Of a DNA stretch of 64,000 nt, positions 1 to 9,980 are shown in pieces (the stretch's first letter is position 1; each line of letters opens with the position of its first letter). The position numbers and the translations under genes are program-made. The stretch comes from Burkholderia cepacia (GTDB lineage Bacteria > Pseudomonadota > Gammaproteobacteria > Burkholderiales > Burkholderiaceae). The stretch covers positions 1 through 64,000 of the forward strand of contig NZ_LDWR01000056.1 of NCBI RefSeq assembly GCF_001039005.1, read 5' to 3'. The notes under the pieces were generated by a model. That model saw only the letters and a list, made by a program, of their open reading frames with translations. It searched no databases and was not told where the DNA came from.

Positions 1-16
1 ACAGGCTCTCGCCACA

Positions 17-54
17 AACAAAAATGCCGTTCAGTTGCTTAACTGAACGGCATT
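17..54 (-). terminator. Rho-independent terminator after dut
   Basis: A perfect 14-bp inverted repeat (23-36 and 41-54) with a 4-nt loop is followed, reading on the minus strand, by a T-rich run. It lies about 30 nt after the dut stop codon and closes the minus-strand block that ends with dut. Confidence 0.9.
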
Positions 55-86
55 AGGCCGCGAGGCCCCTTTTTTTGCTGTGCCGC

Positions 87-533
87 TCAGTGGCGGCCGG
101 TGCTGCCGAATCCGCCTGCGCCGCGATCGCTTTCGGCGAAGTCGTCGACGATGTTGAACTGCGCCTGCACGACCGGCACGATCACGAGCTGCGCGAGCCG
201 CTCGAACGGGTTCAGCACGAACTCGGTCTGGCCGCGGTTCCACGTCGAGATCATCAACTGGCCCTGGTAGTCGGAGTCGATCAGGCCGACGAGGTTGCCG
301 AGCACGATGCCGTGCTTGTGGCCGAGGCCCGAGCGCGGCAGGATCAGCGCCGCATAACCCGGATCGGCGAGGTGGATCGCGAGGCCCGTCGGCACGAGCG
401 TCGTTTCGCCCGGTTGCAGCGTCACCGGCGCGTCGAGGCAGGCGCGCAGGTCGAGGCCTGCGCTGCCGGTGGTTGCATAGGCGGGCAGGTAGTCGCGCAT
501 GCGCGCGTCGAGAATCTTCAGGTCGAGTTTCAT
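87..533 (-). CDS. dut: Deoxyuridine 5'-triphosphate nucleotidohydrolase (dUTPase)
   Basis: The 148-residue product is a full-length trimeric dUTPase, which hydrolyses dUTP to dUMP and pyrophosphate. This keeps uracil out of DNA and supplies dUMP for dTMP synthesis. All five family motifs are visible: AGLDL at about residues 25-29, PRSGL at 66-70, GLIDSDYQG with the catalytic Asp at 83-91, ERLAQ at 111-115, and the Gly-rich [10 protein letters not shown] near the C-terminus. It starts 55 nt after coaBC on the same strand. The dut-coaBC pairing is common in proteobacteria. A strong terminator follows the gene. Confidence 0.97.
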   Translation of the reverse strand: MKLDLKILDARMRDYLPAYATTGSAGLDLRACLDAPVTLQPGETTLVPTGLAIHLADPGYAALILPRSGLGHKHGIVLGNLVGLIDSDYQGQLMISTWNRGQTEFVLNPFERLAQLVIVPVVQAQFNIVDDFAESDRGAGGFGSTGRH

Positions 534-588
534 GCGGTCGTCGAATCGGTCGGGAAGGGCGCGGCGGCGCTGGCCGCCGCACGGGAGA

Positions 589-1800
589 TCAGATCAGGCG
601 GTTGTCGGGCAGGCGCTTCGCGATTTCCGCGACGAGCACATGCGCGAGTTCGTCCTTCGGTGCGCGCGGCAGGCGCGTGAGGCCGGCGGCCTCGAACAGC
701 ACGACTTCGTTGTCGTCGCGGCCGAACGTCAGCGGGCCGAGATTGCCGACGAGCAGCGGCACGTTCTTGCGCTTGCGCTTTTCGTCGCCGTGCACGTCGA
801 GGTCGCCGCTTTCGGCCGCGAACCCCACACAGAACGGCGGATCGGGCAGCGCCGCGACGGACGCGAGGATGTCGGGGTTCTCGACGAACGCGAGCGCCGG
901 CATCTTGCGGTCGGCCGTCTTCTTCATCTTGTGCTCGGCCGGCTGGTCGACGCGCCAGTCGGCGACCGCGGCCACCGCGATGAAGATGTCGGCATCGGTG
1001 ACGGCATGCATCACCGCGTCGTACATCTGCTGCGCGGTCTGCACGTCCTGGCGGTAGACGCCCCACGGCGTGTCGAGCGCCACCGGCCCCGCGACGAGAT
1101 GCACGTCGGCGCCGGCCTGCTGCGCGGCGCGCGCGAGCGCGAAGCCCATCTTGCCGCTCGAGCGGTTCGTGAGGCCGCGCACGGGGTCGAGCGGTTCGAA
1201 CGTCGGGCCGGCCGTGATCAGCACGCGCCGGTGCGCGAGCACCTTCGGCGCGAAGTGCGCGACGATCGCTTCATAGATCGCCTCGGGCTCGAGCATGCGG
1301 CCGTCGCCGACTTCGCCGCACGCCTGCGCGCCCGAATCCGGGCCGAGCACCGACACGCCGTCCGCGCGCAGTTGCGCGGCGTTGCGCTGCGTGGCCGGGT
1401 TTTGCCACATCTGGCGATTCATCGCGGGGACGACGAGCAACGGGCAGTCGCGCGCGACGCACAGCGTCGACAGCAGATCGTCCGCGAACCCGTGCGCGAG
1501 CTTCGCGAGGAAGTCCGTCGACGCGGGCGCGATCACGATTGCGTCGGCTTCGCGCGACAGGTCGATGTGCGCCATGTTGTTGTCGATGCGCGCGTCCCAC
1601 TGGCTCGTGAAGACGGGCCGGCCCGACAGCGCCTGCATCGTGACGGGCGTGATGAACTGGGCGGCGGCTTCCGTCATCACGACCTGCACGGTCGCGCCGG
1701 CTTTGGTCAGCAGCCGCGTGAGCTCGGCGATCTTGTAGCAGGCGATGCCGCCTGTCAGGCCGAGAACGAGGTGTTTTCCTGCGAGTTCTGCGTGTGCCAA
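589..1800 (-). CDS. coaBC: Bifunctional phosphopantothenoylcysteine decarboxylase / phosphopantothenate-cysteine ligase
   Basis: The 403-residue fusion enzyme carries out two consecutive steps of coenzyme A synthesis. The N-terminal CoaC flavoprotein half shows the Gly-rich [10 protein letters not shown] (about 14-23), a His near 78 in [19 protein letters not shown] (about 125-132) and the Cys-containing [10 protein letters not shown] (about 160-169). The CoaB ligase half shows NRSSGKMG (about 212-219). Length and motif order match Dfp/CoaBC. It lies between lspA and dut on the minus strand. The gap to lspA is 67 nt, so co-transcription is plausible. Confidence 0.97.
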   Translation of the reverse strand: MAHAELAGKHLVLGLTGGIACYKIAELTRLLTKAGATVQVVMTEAAAQFITPVTMQALSGRPVFTSQWDARIDNNMAHIDLSREADAIVIAPASTDFLAKLAHGFADDLLSTLCVARDCPLLVVPAMNRQMWQNPATQRNAAQLRADGVSVLGPDSGAQACGEVGDGRMLEPEAIYEAIVAHFAPKVLAHRRVLITAGPTFEPLDPVRGLTNRSSGKMGFALARAAQQAGADVHLVAGPVALDTPWGVYRQDVQTAQQMYDAVMHAVTDADIFIAVAAVADWRVDQPAEHKMKKTADRKMPALAFVENPDILASVAALPDPPFCVGFAAESGDLDVHGDEKRKRKNVPLLVGNLGPLTFGRDDNEVVLFEAAGLTRLPRAPKDELAHVLVAEIAKRLPDNRLI

Positions 1801-1867
1801 CTCAGGCCTCCAAGGTTCAAACGGGACGGCCGGCGCGAGGCCGGCCGTCGACGCCGAGTATGCGCGC

Positions 1868-2368
1868 TTAGCGCGAGCCGCGCACGCGACGCAGTTCGTC
1901 GTAGATCAGCAGCACCGCGCCGACCGTGATCGCGGAATCGGCGAGGTTGAACGCCGGGAAATGCCAGGCGCCGAGGTGGAAATCGAGGAAGTCGATCACG
2001 TGACCGTAGACGAGCCGGTCAATCACGTTGCCGAGCGCACCGCCGAGGATCAGTGCGAGCGACACGCTGAACAGCCGCTGGTGGCCATGGCGCTTCAGCA
2101 GGAAGCAGATCACGAGCGTCGCGCCGATCCCGAGCGCGGTGAACGCCCAGCGCTGCCAGCCGCTCGCGGTCGACAGGAAACCGAACGCGGCGCCGCGGTT
2201 GTACACCAGCACGAGATTGAAGAACGACGTCAGCGCATGCTGCGCGCCATACGCGAACGTCTTCAGGATTGCGATCTTCGACAACTGATCGAACAGGATC
2301 ACGATCAGCGAAATGCCGAGCCAGGGCGCAAGCGCGCCGCTGGCCGGTTTCGACAGGGTTTTCGCCAT
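1868..2368 (-). CDS. lspA: Lipoprotein signal peptidase (signal peptidase II)
   Basis: The 166-residue inner-membrane aspartic protease cleaves the signal peptide of prolipoproteins after diacylglyceryl transfer by Lgt, which is also in this window at about 55.2 kb. Four hydrophobic segments are visible. Both catalytic aspartates sit in conserved contexts: NVIDRLVYG and [11 protein letters not shown] in the C-terminal third. The start codon lies only 2 nt after the ileS stop codon, so the two genes are almost certainly translated from one mRNA, as in many proteobacteria. Confidence 0.97.
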   Translation of the reverse strand: MAKTLSKPASGALAPWLGISLIVILFDQLSKIAILKTFAYGAQHALTSFFNLVLVYNRGAAFGFLSTASGWQRWAFTALGIGATLVICFLLKRHGHQRLFSVSLALILGGALGNVIDRLVYGHVIDFLDFHLGAWHFPAFNLADSAITVGAVLLIYDELRRVRGSR

Positions 2369-2370
2369 AG

Positions 2371-5208
2371 TTAAGCAGCGCTCCGGATTTCGCCGTTTTC
2401 AAACAGGTTCGAGAAGCAGCGGCCGCACAGCGTCGGATGATCGGCGTGCGCGCCGACATCCTCGCGGTAGTGCCAGCAGCGTTCGCACTTCTGGTACTTC
2501 GATGCGGCCACGTCGACGCTTTCCTGCGCTTCGTCGTCGACCTTGACGACGGTTGCGGCCGACGTGATCAGCACGAACTTCAGGTCTTCGCCGAGGCTCG
2601 TGAGCGCGTCGTAGCGCGCGCCGCTCGCGTGCACGGCCACTTCGGCCTGCAGCGACGAACCGATGCGGTTCGCGGTGCGTGCTTCCTCGAGCGCCTTCGT
2701 CACATTGCCGCGCACGTCGCGCAGCAGCGCCCACTTCTCGATCAGCGCGACCGAGCCGGCGACTTCCGGGTATGCGTAGTACGTTTCCGTGAAGATCGTT
2801 TCGCCGGCCGGCTGGAACACCTTCCATGCTTCTTCCGCCGTGAACGACAGGAACGGCGCGAGCACGCGCAGCAGGCCGTGCGTCAGGTGATACAGCGCCG
2901 TCTGCGCGGAGCGGCGTGCGCGCGAATCGGCCGCGCTGGTGTACAGGCGGTCCTTCAGCACGTCGAGGTAGAAGCCGCCGAGATCTTCCGAGCAGTACGT
3001 CTGCAGTTTCGCGACGACCGGGTGGAATTCGTACTTCTCGTAGTGGCCGAGCAGTTCCGTCTGCAGTTGCTCCGAGAACGCGACCGCATAACGGTCGATC
3101 TCGAGCCATTCGTCGACGGGCACCGCGTGCTGCGCGAAGTCGAAATCCGACAGGTTCGCGAGCAGGAAGCGCAGCGTGTTGCGGATGCGGCGATAACCTT
3201 CGGTCACGCGCTTCAGGATTTCCTCGGAGATCGCGAGCTCGCCCGAATAGTCGGTCGACGCGATCCACAGGCGGATGATTTCCGCGCCGAGGCGGTTCGC
3301 GACTTCATGCGGGTCGATGCCGTTGCCGAGCGACTTGCTCATCTTGCGGCCTTCGCCGTCGACCGTGAAGCCGTGCGTGAGCAGGCCCTTGTACGGTGCG
3401 CGGCCGTCGATCATCGACGCGGTCAGCAGCGACGAGTGGAACCAGCCGCGATGCTGGTCCGAGCCTTCGAGGTACAGGTCGGCCGGGAACTGCAGCTGAT
3501 CCTTGTGCGAGCCGCGCAGCACGTGCCAGTGCGTCGTGCCCGAGTCGAACCACACGTCGAGCGTGTCGCGGTTCTTTTCGTACAGGTTCGCGTCGTCGCC
3601 GATCAGCTCGCGCGGATCGAGCGTCTGCCATGCCTCGATGCCCGACTGCTCGACGCGCTTCGCGACTTCCTCGAGCAGTTCGAGCGTGCGCGGATGCAGC
3701 TCGCCGGTTTCCTTGTGCACGAAGAACGCCATCGGCACGCCCCACTGGCGCTGGCGCGACAGCGTCCAGTCGGGACGGTTCGCGATCATGCTGAACAGGC
3801 GCTGCTTGCCCCACGACGGGTAGAACGCGGTCGCGTCGATGCCTTCGAGCGCCGTTTCGCGCAGCGTCTTGCTGCCGTCGCGCGGCGTCACGTCCATGCC
3901 GGCGAACCACTGCGACGTCGCGCGGTAGATGATCGGCGTCTTGTGGCGCCAGCAGTGCATGTAGCTGTGCGTGTACTTCTCGCTGCGCAGCAGCGAGCCG
4001 GCGGCGTTCAGCGCTTCGACGATCTTCGGGTTCGCGTCCCAGATCGACAGGCCGCCGAACAGCGGCAGCGATTCGATATAACGGCCGTCGCCCATCACCG
4101 GGTTGATGAAGTCCGAATCGGTCATCCCGTGCGCCTTGCAGGACATGAAGTCCTCGATGCCGTACGCGGGCGACGAGTGCACGACGCCGGTGCCGGTGTC
4201 GGTCGTCACGTAGTCGCCGAGGTAGACGGGCGCGGTGCGCTTGTAGCCGGGGTGGGCCGATGCGAGCGGGTGGTGGAACCGCAGGTTCGCGAGCTTCACG
4301 CCGGGCGCGGTCGCGACGACGCGGCCCGTCAGCTTGAACTCTGCCATGCACGCGGCAACGCGCTCTTCCGCGATGATCAGCAGCCCGCGCTCGGTGTCGA
4401 CCAGCGCGTAGACGATTTCCGGATGAAGGTTCAGCGCCTGGTTCGCCGGGATCGTCCACGGCGTGGTGGTCCAGATCACGATGCCGCCTTCGGCGCGCGG
4501 CAGCGCCGGCAGGCCGAACGCCTGCGCGGTCTTTTCCGGTTCCGCGAACGCGAACATCACGTCGATCGTCGGGTCGGTGCGGTCCTTGTACTCGACTTCC
4601 GCTTCCGCGAGCGCCGAGCCGCAGTCGAAGCACCAGTTCACCGGCTTCAGCCCGCGATACACGTAACCCTTCTCGATGATCTTGCCGAGCGCGCGGAGCT
4701 CTTCCGCCTCGTTGACGAAGTTCATCGTCTTGTACGGGTTGGCCCAGTCGCCGAGCACGCCGAGGCGCTTGAAGCCGACCTTCTGCTTCTCGATCTGCTC
4801 GGTCGCGTACGCGCGTGCCTTGCTCATCACTTCGGCCGCCGGCAGCGACTTGCCGAACTGCTTCTCGATCTGGATCTCGATCGGCATCCCGTGGCAATCC
4901 CAGCCCGGCACGTACGGCGCGTCGAAGCCGGCCATGTTGCGCGACTTGACGACGATGTCCTTCAGGATCTTGTTGACGGCATGGCCGAGGTGGATGTCGC
5001 CGTTCGCATACGGGGGGCCGTCGTGCAGGATGAACTTCGGCCGGCCCTTGCTGGCCGCGCGGATCTTGTCGTAGAGGCCGCGCTCTTCCCATTCCTTGAC
5101 CCACTGCGGCTCGCGCTTGGGCAGGTCGCCGCGCATCGGGAACGGCGTGTCGAGCAGGTTGACCGGATACTTGGCCTGCGGTTTCGAATCGGCTTTCTTG
5201 TTGCTCAT
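2371..5208 (-). CDS. ileS: Isoleucyl-tRNA synthetase
   Basis: The 945-residue class I aminoacyl-tRNA synthetase charges tRNA-Ile. The HIGH-type motif HLGH is at about residues 73-76, KMSKS is at about 622-626, and a C-terminal zinc-binding segment (CERCWHY...LCGRC) is present. The open frame continues 64 codons upstream. I place the start at the ATG of MSNKKADSK because the conserved protein begins there and the upstream extension is low-complexity Arg-rich sequence. The order ribF-ileS-lspA is the usual proteobacterial arrangement. Confidence 0.97.
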   Translation of the reverse strand: MSNKKADSKPQAKYPVNLLDTPFPMRGDLPKREPQWVKEWEERGLYDKIRAASKGRPKFILHDGPPYANGDIHLGHAVNKILKDIVVKSRNMAGFDAPYVPGWDCHGMPIEIQIEKQFGKSLPAAEVMSKARAYATEQIEKQKVGFKRLGVLGDWANPYKTMNFVNEAEELRALGKIIEKGYVYRGLKPVNWCFDCGSALAEAEVEYKDRTDPTIDVMFAFAEPEKTAQAFGLPALPRAEGGIVIWTTTPWTIPANQALNLHPEIVYALVDTERGLLIIAEERVAACMAEFKLTGRVVATAPGVKLANLRFHHPLASAHPGYKRTAPVYLGDYVTTDTGTGVVHSSPAYGIEDFMSCKAHGMTDSDFINPVMGDGRYIESLPLFGGLSIWDANPKIVEALNAAGSLLRSEKYTHSYMHCWRHKTPIIYRATSQWFAGMDVTPRDGSKTLRETALEGIDATAFYPSWGKQRLFSMIANRPDWTLSRQRQWGVPMAFFVHKETGELHPRTLELLEEVAKRVEQSGIEAWQTLDPRELIGDDANLYEKNRDTLDVWFDSGTTHWHVLRGSHKDQLQFPADLYLEGSDQHRGWFHSSLLTASMIDGRAPYKGLLTHGFTVDGEGRKMSKSLGNGIDPHEVANRLGAEIIRLWIASTDYSGELAISEEILKRVTEGYRRIRNTLRFLLANLSDFDFAQHAVPVDEWLEIDRYAVAFSEQLQTELLGHYEKYEFHPVVAKLQTYCSEDLGGFYLDVLKDRLYTSAADSRARRSAQTALYHLTHGLLRVLAPFLSFTAEEAWKVFQPAGETIFTETYYAYPEVAGSVALIEKWALLRDVRGNVTKALEEARTANRIGSSLQAEVAVHASGARYDALTSLGEDLKFVLITSAATVVKVDDEAQESVDVAASKYQKCERCWHYREDVGAHADHPTLCGRCFSNLFENGEIRSAA

Positions 5209-5311
5209 GATGGGATCGCTATCAAATCGGGAGACGCGCGAGCGTCGTGAATCGGGGATGCGCGCGAGTGAGCGGCGCGAGGGTGCGGCGCGCGGGGCGC
5301 CGCCGTCCGGA

Positions 5312-6304
5312 TCAGCTAATTCGGTCGGTTGCCGACGTCGCGAAACCCGTCGCGCGGCTGCCCGGCGCACGGTCGCGCTCGACGAAATACGCGCGCGCAT
5401 TTGCGACGTCCAGTGCGATCGCGCGCGACAGCGCCTCGAGATCGTCGAACTTCGCCTCGTCGCGCAGCTTCTTCAGGAATTCGACGCGGATGAGCTTGCC
5501 GTACGCATCGCCGTGCCAGTCGAGCAGGTGGACCTCGAGCAGCACGCGGCCCGAATCGTCGACGGTCGGGCGCAGGCCGAGGCTCGCGACGCCCGGCAGC
5601 GGGTCGGGACCGAGGCCGTGCACCTGCACGACGAAGATGCCCGCGAGTGCCGGCCGCTTGTGCGCGATCGGCAGGTTCAGTGTCGGGAAGCCGAGGTCGC
5701 GGCCGAGCTTGAGCCCGTGCGCGACGTGCCCGCTGATCGCATAACCGTGGCCGAGCGCCTGCGCGGCGCCGTCGAGATCGCCCGCCGCGAGCGCGGCGCG
5801 CACGCCCGAGCTCGAGATGCGCGTGCCGTCGCTGCCGGCCACCGTGCCCATCTGCTCGACCTCGAAGCCGTGCTGCTCGCCGGCCGCCTTCAGCGTGTCG
5901 AAGGTGCCCGCGCGCTTCGCGCCATAGCAGAAATCGTCGCCGACCATCATCCAGCGCGTATGCAGCCCGCCGACGAGCGTGCGCTCGACGAACGCTTCGG
6001 GCGACTGGCTGGCGAACGTGTGATTGAAGTGCTCGACGACGACGCGGTCGACACCGTGTTCACGCAGCGCCTCGAGCTTGTCGCGCAGCATCGCGATGCG
6101 CGGCGGCGCGCCGGCCGGATTGAAGAATTCGCGCGGATGCGGCTCGAAAGTCATCACGCACACGGGCAGGCCGCGCGCGTCCGCTGCCGCGCGCACGCGC
6201 GCGAGCAGGGCCTGGTGGCCGCGATGGACACCGTCGAAGTTGCCGATCGTCAGCGCGCACGGGGCGCGGCTCTCGGCGTTGGGCAGGCCGCGGAAGACTT
6301 TCAC
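5312..6304 (-). CDS. ribF: Bifunctional riboflavin kinase / FAD synthetase
   Basis: The 330-residue enzyme phosphorylates riboflavin to FMN and adenylates FMN to FAD. The N-terminal nucleotidyltransferase motif [13 protein letters not shown] begins around residue 18. The C-terminal half has the riboflavin kinase signature region ([11 protein letters not shown], then LGFPTLNL). I choose the GTG at 6304 (product MKVFRGLPN) because the conserved domain starts right there. The open frame extends a further 112 codons, but that stretch is the antisense of the purN 5' end. It is the first gene of the minus-strand ribF-ileS-lspA block and is divergent from purN. Confidence 0.95.
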   Translation of the reverse strand: MKVFRGLPNAESRAPCALTIGNFDGVHRGHQALLARVRAAADARGLPVCVMTFEPHPREFFNPAGAPPRIAMLRDKLEALREHGVDRVVVEHFNHTFASQSPEAFVERTLVGGLHTRWMMVGDDFCYGAKRAGTFDTLKAAGEQHGFEVEQMGTVAGSDGTRISSSGVRAALAAGDLDGAAQALGHGYAISGHVAHGLKLGRDLGFPTLNLPIAHKRPALAGIFVVQVHGLGPDPLPGVASLGLRPTVDDSGRVLLEVHLLDWHGDAYGKLIRVEFLKKLRDEAKFDDLEALSRAIALDVANARAYFVERDRAPGSRATGFATSATDRIS

Positions 6305-6426
6305 GATAGCGGATGCAGCGTCGGGGAATGGGCGGTGGGATGCCGCAAAGCAGAAGATTATAAACGTTCGGGCGGGCCGGCGGCCGAGAAGGCGGGAAAC
6401 GCGGGGGCGAATGGTAAAATTCGCGG

Positions 6427-7089
6427 ATGAAAAAACTCGTGATCCTGATTTCCGGTCGCGGCAGCAACATGGAGGCCATTGTCCGCGCGTGCGCGCAGGA
6501 ACGCTGGCCTGCCGAGGTTGCCGCCGTGATCGCCAACCGGCCCGATGCGGCCGGCCTGGCTTTTGCCGCGTCGCACGGGGTGGCGACCGCGGTGGTCGAC
6601 CACCGTTCGTTCGATGGCCGCGACAGCTTCGACGCGGCACTTGCCGCGGAGATCGACCGTTTCGCGCCCGATCTCGTCGTCCTCGCAGGCTTCATGCGCA
6701 TCCTCACGCCGGCATTCGTCAGACGATATGAGGGTCGGTTGCTGAATGTCCACCCGTCGCTGCTGCCGAGCTTCAAGGGGATTCACACGCACCAGCAGGC
6801 GCTCGATGCGGGCGTCGCGCTGCACGGCGTGACCGTTCACTTCGTGATTCCCGAACTCGACAGCGGCGCGATCGTCGCGCAGGGCGCGGTGCCCGTGCGT
6901 ACGGGCGACGACGCGGCCGCGCTCGCGCAGCGCGTGCTGACGGTCGAGCACGTGTTGTATCCGCGCGCGGTGCGCTGGTTCGTCGAGGGGCGCTTGCGCC
7001 TCGAGAACGGCCGTGCCGTCGTGGCGCCGGAAGAAGCACGCTGGATTTTCGCGGATCAACCGCAAACCGAAACGAGTGAGGGTGTATGA
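6427..7089 (+). CDS. purN: Phosphoribosylglycinamide formyltransferase
   Basis: The 220-residue GAR transformylase transfers a formyl group from 10-formyl-tetrahydrofolate to GAR in purine synthesis. Visible motifs are ISGRGSNMEAIV at the N-terminus, NVHPSLLPSFKG (catalytic Asn and His region) and GVTVHFVIPELDSG with the catalytic Asp. It is divergent from ribF across about 120 nt. Its stop overlaps the start of the next gene by 4 nt (ATGA), which suggests translational coupling. Confidence 0.97.
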   Translation: MKKLVILISGRGSNMEAIVRACAQERWPAEVAAVIANRPDAAGLAFAASHGVATAVVDHRSFDGRDSFDAALAAEIDRFAPDLVVLAGFMRILTPAFVRRYEGRLLNVHPSLLPSFKGIHTHQQALDAGVALHGVTVHFVIPELDSGAIVAQGAVPVRTGDDAAALAQRVLTVEHVLYPRAVRWFVEGRLRLENGRAVVAPEEARWIFADQPQTETSEGV

Positions 7090-8348
7090 AGCTGCACGGA
7101 TTCCTGATTGGCCAGACCGAGACCCTGCTGGCCGAGGTGCTGAAGTTCGCCGGCCCCGCCGACGCGACGACGAGCCGGTTCTTCCGCGCGCACCCGAAGC
7201 TCGGGCATGCCGAGCGCGGCGTGATCGCCGAGGCGGTCTTCGCGGTGCTGCGCCGCAAGATGGAGTTTTCGCACCTGGCCGAGAGCGGCACGGGCACGCC
7301 CGCGCGGCGTCTCACGCTGCTCGGCCTGATGCAGACGGCCGGCCGTAACGCGCTGCGGCCGTTTTTGTCCGACACCGAGTCCGCGTGGCTCGAGCACGTG
7401 TCGAAGATCGATCCGGCGAGCCTGCCGGTGCGCGTGCGCACGAACCTGCCCGACTGGATCCACCAGGCGCTGTCGGCCCGATTCGACGCCGAGGAACTCG
7501 CGCAGCTCGCCGCCGCGCTGAACTACCCGGCGCCGCTCGACCTGCGTGCCAACGCGCAGAAGGCGACCCGCGACCAGGTGATCGACGCGCTGCGCGCGAA
7601 CGGTATCGACGCGGGCGCGATGCCGTTCGCGCCGTTCGGCGTGCGCGTCGTCGGCAAGCCGGCGCTGACGCGCCTGAAGCTGTTCGAGGAAGGCCAGATC
7701 GAGGTGCAGGACGAAGGCAGCCAGCTGCTGTGTTCGCTCGTCGCGCCGCGCCGTGGCGAGATGGTCGTCGATTTCTGCGCGGGCGCCGGCGGCAAGACGC
7801 TCGCGCTGGGCGCGATGATGCGCTCGACCGGGCGCCTCTATGCGTTCGACGTGTCGGAAAAGCGCCTCGCGAAGCTGAAGCCGCGCCTCGCGCGCAGCGG
7901 GCTGTCGAACGTGAACCCGGTGCTGATCGACAGCGAGCATGACGCGAAGATCAAGCGGCTCGCCGGCAAGATCGACCGCGTGCTGGTCGACGCGCCGTGC
8001 AGCGGCCTCGGCACGCTGCGTCGCAATCCGGACCTGAAGTGGCGCCAGTCGCGCACCGCGATCGACGAGCTGACGCCGAAGCAGGCGTCGATTCTCGCGA
8101 GCGCCGCGCGCCTCGTGAAGAAGGGCGGCCGGCTCATCTATGCGACCTGCAGCGTGCTCGACGCCGAGAACGAGCGCATCGTCGAACAGTTCCTGGCCGA
8201 TCATCCCGAGTTCGTGCTGGTGCCGGCGCAGAAGGTGCTGGCCGACCAGCGCATCGAGCTCGAGACCGGCGACTACCTGTCGCTGTGGCCGCATCGTCAC
8301 GCGACCGACGGCTTCTTCGCCGCGGTGCTCGAACGCCGCGTGCAGTAA
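7086..8348 (+). CDS. RsmB/NOP-family 5-methylcytosine RNA methyltransferase
   Basis: The 420-residue SAM-dependent RNA m5C methyltransferase has a C-terminal catalytic domain. That domain carries the SAM-binding stretch VVDFCAGAGGKTL (about 228-240), the DAPCSG motif with one catalytic Cys (about 303-308), and YATCS with the second Cys (about 350-354). The first 150 or so residues have a weak NusB-like look (FFRAHPKLGHAERGVIAEAV). The length suits RsmB (Sun), which methylates C967 of 16S rRNA, but a second rsmB-like gene elsewhere cannot be excluded, so no symbol is given. It overlaps purN by 4 nt. Confidence 0.9.
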   Translation: MKLHGFLIGQTETLLAEVLKFAGPADATTSRFFRAHPKLGHAERGVIAEAVFAVLRRKMEFSHLAESGTGTPARRLTLLGLMQTAGRNALRPFLSDTESAWLEHVSKIDPASLPVRVRTNLPDWIHQALSARFDAEELAQLAAALNYPAPLDLRANAQKATRDQVIDALRANGIDAGAMPFAPFGVRVVGKPALTRLKLFEEGQIEVQDEGSQLLCSLVAPRRGEMVVDFCAGAGGKTLALGAMMRSTGRLYAFDVSEKRLAKLKPRLARSGLSNVNPVLIDSEHDAKIKRLAGKIDRVLVDAPCSGLGTLRRNPDLKWRQSRTAIDELTPKQASILASAARLVKKGGRLIYATCSVLDAENERIVEQFLADHPEFVLVPAQKVLADQRIELETGDYLSLWPHRHATDGFFAAVLERRVQ

Positions 8349-8366
8349 CGACAGGCCGGACGGACG

Positions 8367-9764
8367 ATGGAGAATCTGCAAAGCCGCCTGCTGTCGCACC
8401 GGCTGGCGTCGGTGATTCGCGATTTCCACCAGCCGGTGATGATCTGGCAGGCGGCGATCCTCGTCGGCGCGCTGTGTTTCGCGTGGGTGGCCGCGCGCTT
8501 CGTGCACGGCCGCATCGATGCGCGCCGCCGGGCGGCCGGACGCGCGCCCGGCGCGGGCGCGCAAAGCCTGAAGCGCGCGTTGTTCCCGTTATTCGGGGGC
8601 GTCTTCGCGGGCGCCGCGCAGCTCGCGTTCGACCCGTTCATGTCGACGTCGCTGCTGTCGCTCGCGCTCGTGCCGCTGTTCGGCATCGGGCTGATCTACG
8701 TGCTGTTCTTCTTCGCGCGGCGCGTGTTCGCGCGAGATGGCCACACGCATGCGTGGCTGTCGATCGTCGAGAAGATCGTATCGACCATCGTGTGGGCCGC
8801 GATGGTGCTGACCGTGCTCGGCATCCAGCGCGACGTGCTCGGCTGGCTCGACAGCGTGCAGTTCCGCGTCGCCAATGCGCACCTGACGCTGCTGTCGCTG
8901 ATCTCCGGCGCGCTGTGGGTCTGCGTGACGCTGATGGTCGCGATGTGGCTCGGCTCGGTGCTCGAGGATCGCCTCACGCGTGCGAGCACGCTCGATGCGA
9001 ACCTGAAGGTCGTGCTGTCGCGGGTCGGCCGCGCGCTGCTCGTGTTCGCGGCGATCCTGATCGGGCTGTCGCTCGTCGGCATCGACGTGACGGTGCTCGG
9101 CGTGTTCGGCGGCGCGGTGGGCGTCGGCCTCGGCTTCGGGCTGCAGAAGGTCGCGAGCAACTACGTATCGGGCTTCATCATCCTGCTCGACCGCTCGCTG
9201 CGGCTCGGCGACGCGATCAGCGTCGGCGGGCTGCAGGGCGTCGTCACGCAGATCCGCACGCGCTACACGGTCGTGCGCGGCCTCGACGGCAACGAGACGC
9301 TGATCCCGAACGAGAAGCTGATCACCGACGTCGTGCAGAACCAGTCGTCGTACCTGACGCGCGGTTACGCGAAGGTCGCGGTGCAGGTCGCGTACACGAG
9401 CGATGTCGAGCATGCGCTCACATTGCTCGCCGATGCCGCGAAGGGCGTGCCGCGCGTGCTGGCCGAGCCCGCGCCGACCCCGTATCTGGTGAGCTTCGGC
9501 GCGGACGGGATCGACCTCGAGCTCGGCTTCTGGATCGAGGATTCGGCGAAAGGCACGTCGGGCGTGCGTTCGACCGTGAACCGCAACATCTGGCGGCTGT
9601 TCAGCGAGCACGGGATCTCGATTCCGTTTCCGCAGCGCGAAGTGCGCGTCGTCGGGTTGCCGGACGGCTTTCCCGCGGCGGGTGCCGTGGCCCCGCACGA
9701 TCCGGCGGCCGGCGGTCCGGCGGCCGGCAACGGCGTGGCGGACGGGCGCGCGCCGGCCGCGTAG
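8367..9764 (+). CDS. MscS-family mechanosensitive ion channel
   Basis: The 465-residue inner-membrane protein has roughly six predicted transmembrane segments in its first 280 residues, followed by a soluble domain. The last helix is the Gly/Ala-rich pore-lining TM3 of the family (GGAVGVGLGFGLQKVASNY). The adjoining beta domain begins LGDAISVGG and contains the typical NETLIPNEKLI. Such channels open under membrane tension during hypo-osmotic shock. The C-terminus ends in a low-complexity Ala/Gly/Pro tail. It starts 18 nt after the methyltransferase stop, so it could belong to the purN transcript. Confidence 0.93.
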   Translation: MENLQSRLLSHRLASVIRDFHQPVMIWQAAILVGALCFAWVAARFVHGRIDARRRAAGRAPGAGAQSLKRALFPLFGGVFAGAAQLAFDPFMSTSLLSLALVPLFGIGLIYVLFFFARRVFARDGHTHAWLSIVEKIVSTIVWAAMVLTVLGIQRDVLGWLDSVQFRVANAHLTLLSLISGALWVCVTLMVAMWLGSVLEDRLTRASTLDANLKVVLSRVGRALLVFAAILIGLSLVGIDVTVLGVFGGAVGVGLGFGLQKVASNYVSGFIILLDRSLRLGDAISVGGLQGVVTQIRTRYTVVRGLDGNETLIPNEKLITDVVQNQSSYLTRGYAKVAVQVAYTSDVEHALTLLADAAKGVPRVLAEPAPTPYLVSFGADGIDLELGFWIEDSAKGTSGVRSTVNRNIWRLFSEHGISIPFPQREVRVVGLPDGFPAAGAVAPHDPAAGGPAAGNGVADGRAPAA

Positions 9765-9879
9765 GCGCGCAATCGTACCGACCCCGCGGTCGAAACCGGA
9801 TCGCGGGCCATTCCAAGTCCGCCTCTGGACTGCCCTTGTTGCGTCAGGGCAAGAAAATATTCATTTTTTACAAAGACTT

Positions 9880-9908
9880 GGAACGGTTGAAGTAAAATTC
9901 AGGTCTAC
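9880..9908 (+). promoter_or_regulatory. Candidate sigma-E (ECF) type promoter for the desaturase
   Basis: GGAACGG at 9880-9886 is followed after 16 nt by GTCTAC at 9903-9908. This closely resembles the known RpoE consensus (GGAACTT, about 16 nt, GTCTAA-like). It lies in a locally AT-rich part of the intergenic region, about 70 nt upstream of the desaturase start. No good sigma-70 pair with normal spacing was seen next to it. The match is seen in the sequence; use by RpoE is inference. Confidence 0.5.
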
Positions 9909-9980
9909 ACGCGGTATGCTTTCATTTTTCTGACGCCTGCGCGAGCCGGCGTCGCACTCATCTCATCACAGGTAACTGCC

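Noticed and set aside
2437-5250. A 937-codon open frame on the plus strand opposite ileS
   Set aside because: It is the antisense of ileS with no recognisable domain; a third-position GC artefact.
5209-5400. 64-residue N-terminal extension of IleS
   Set aside because: It is Arg/Ser-rich low-complexity sequence before MSNKKADSK, where the conserved protein begins.
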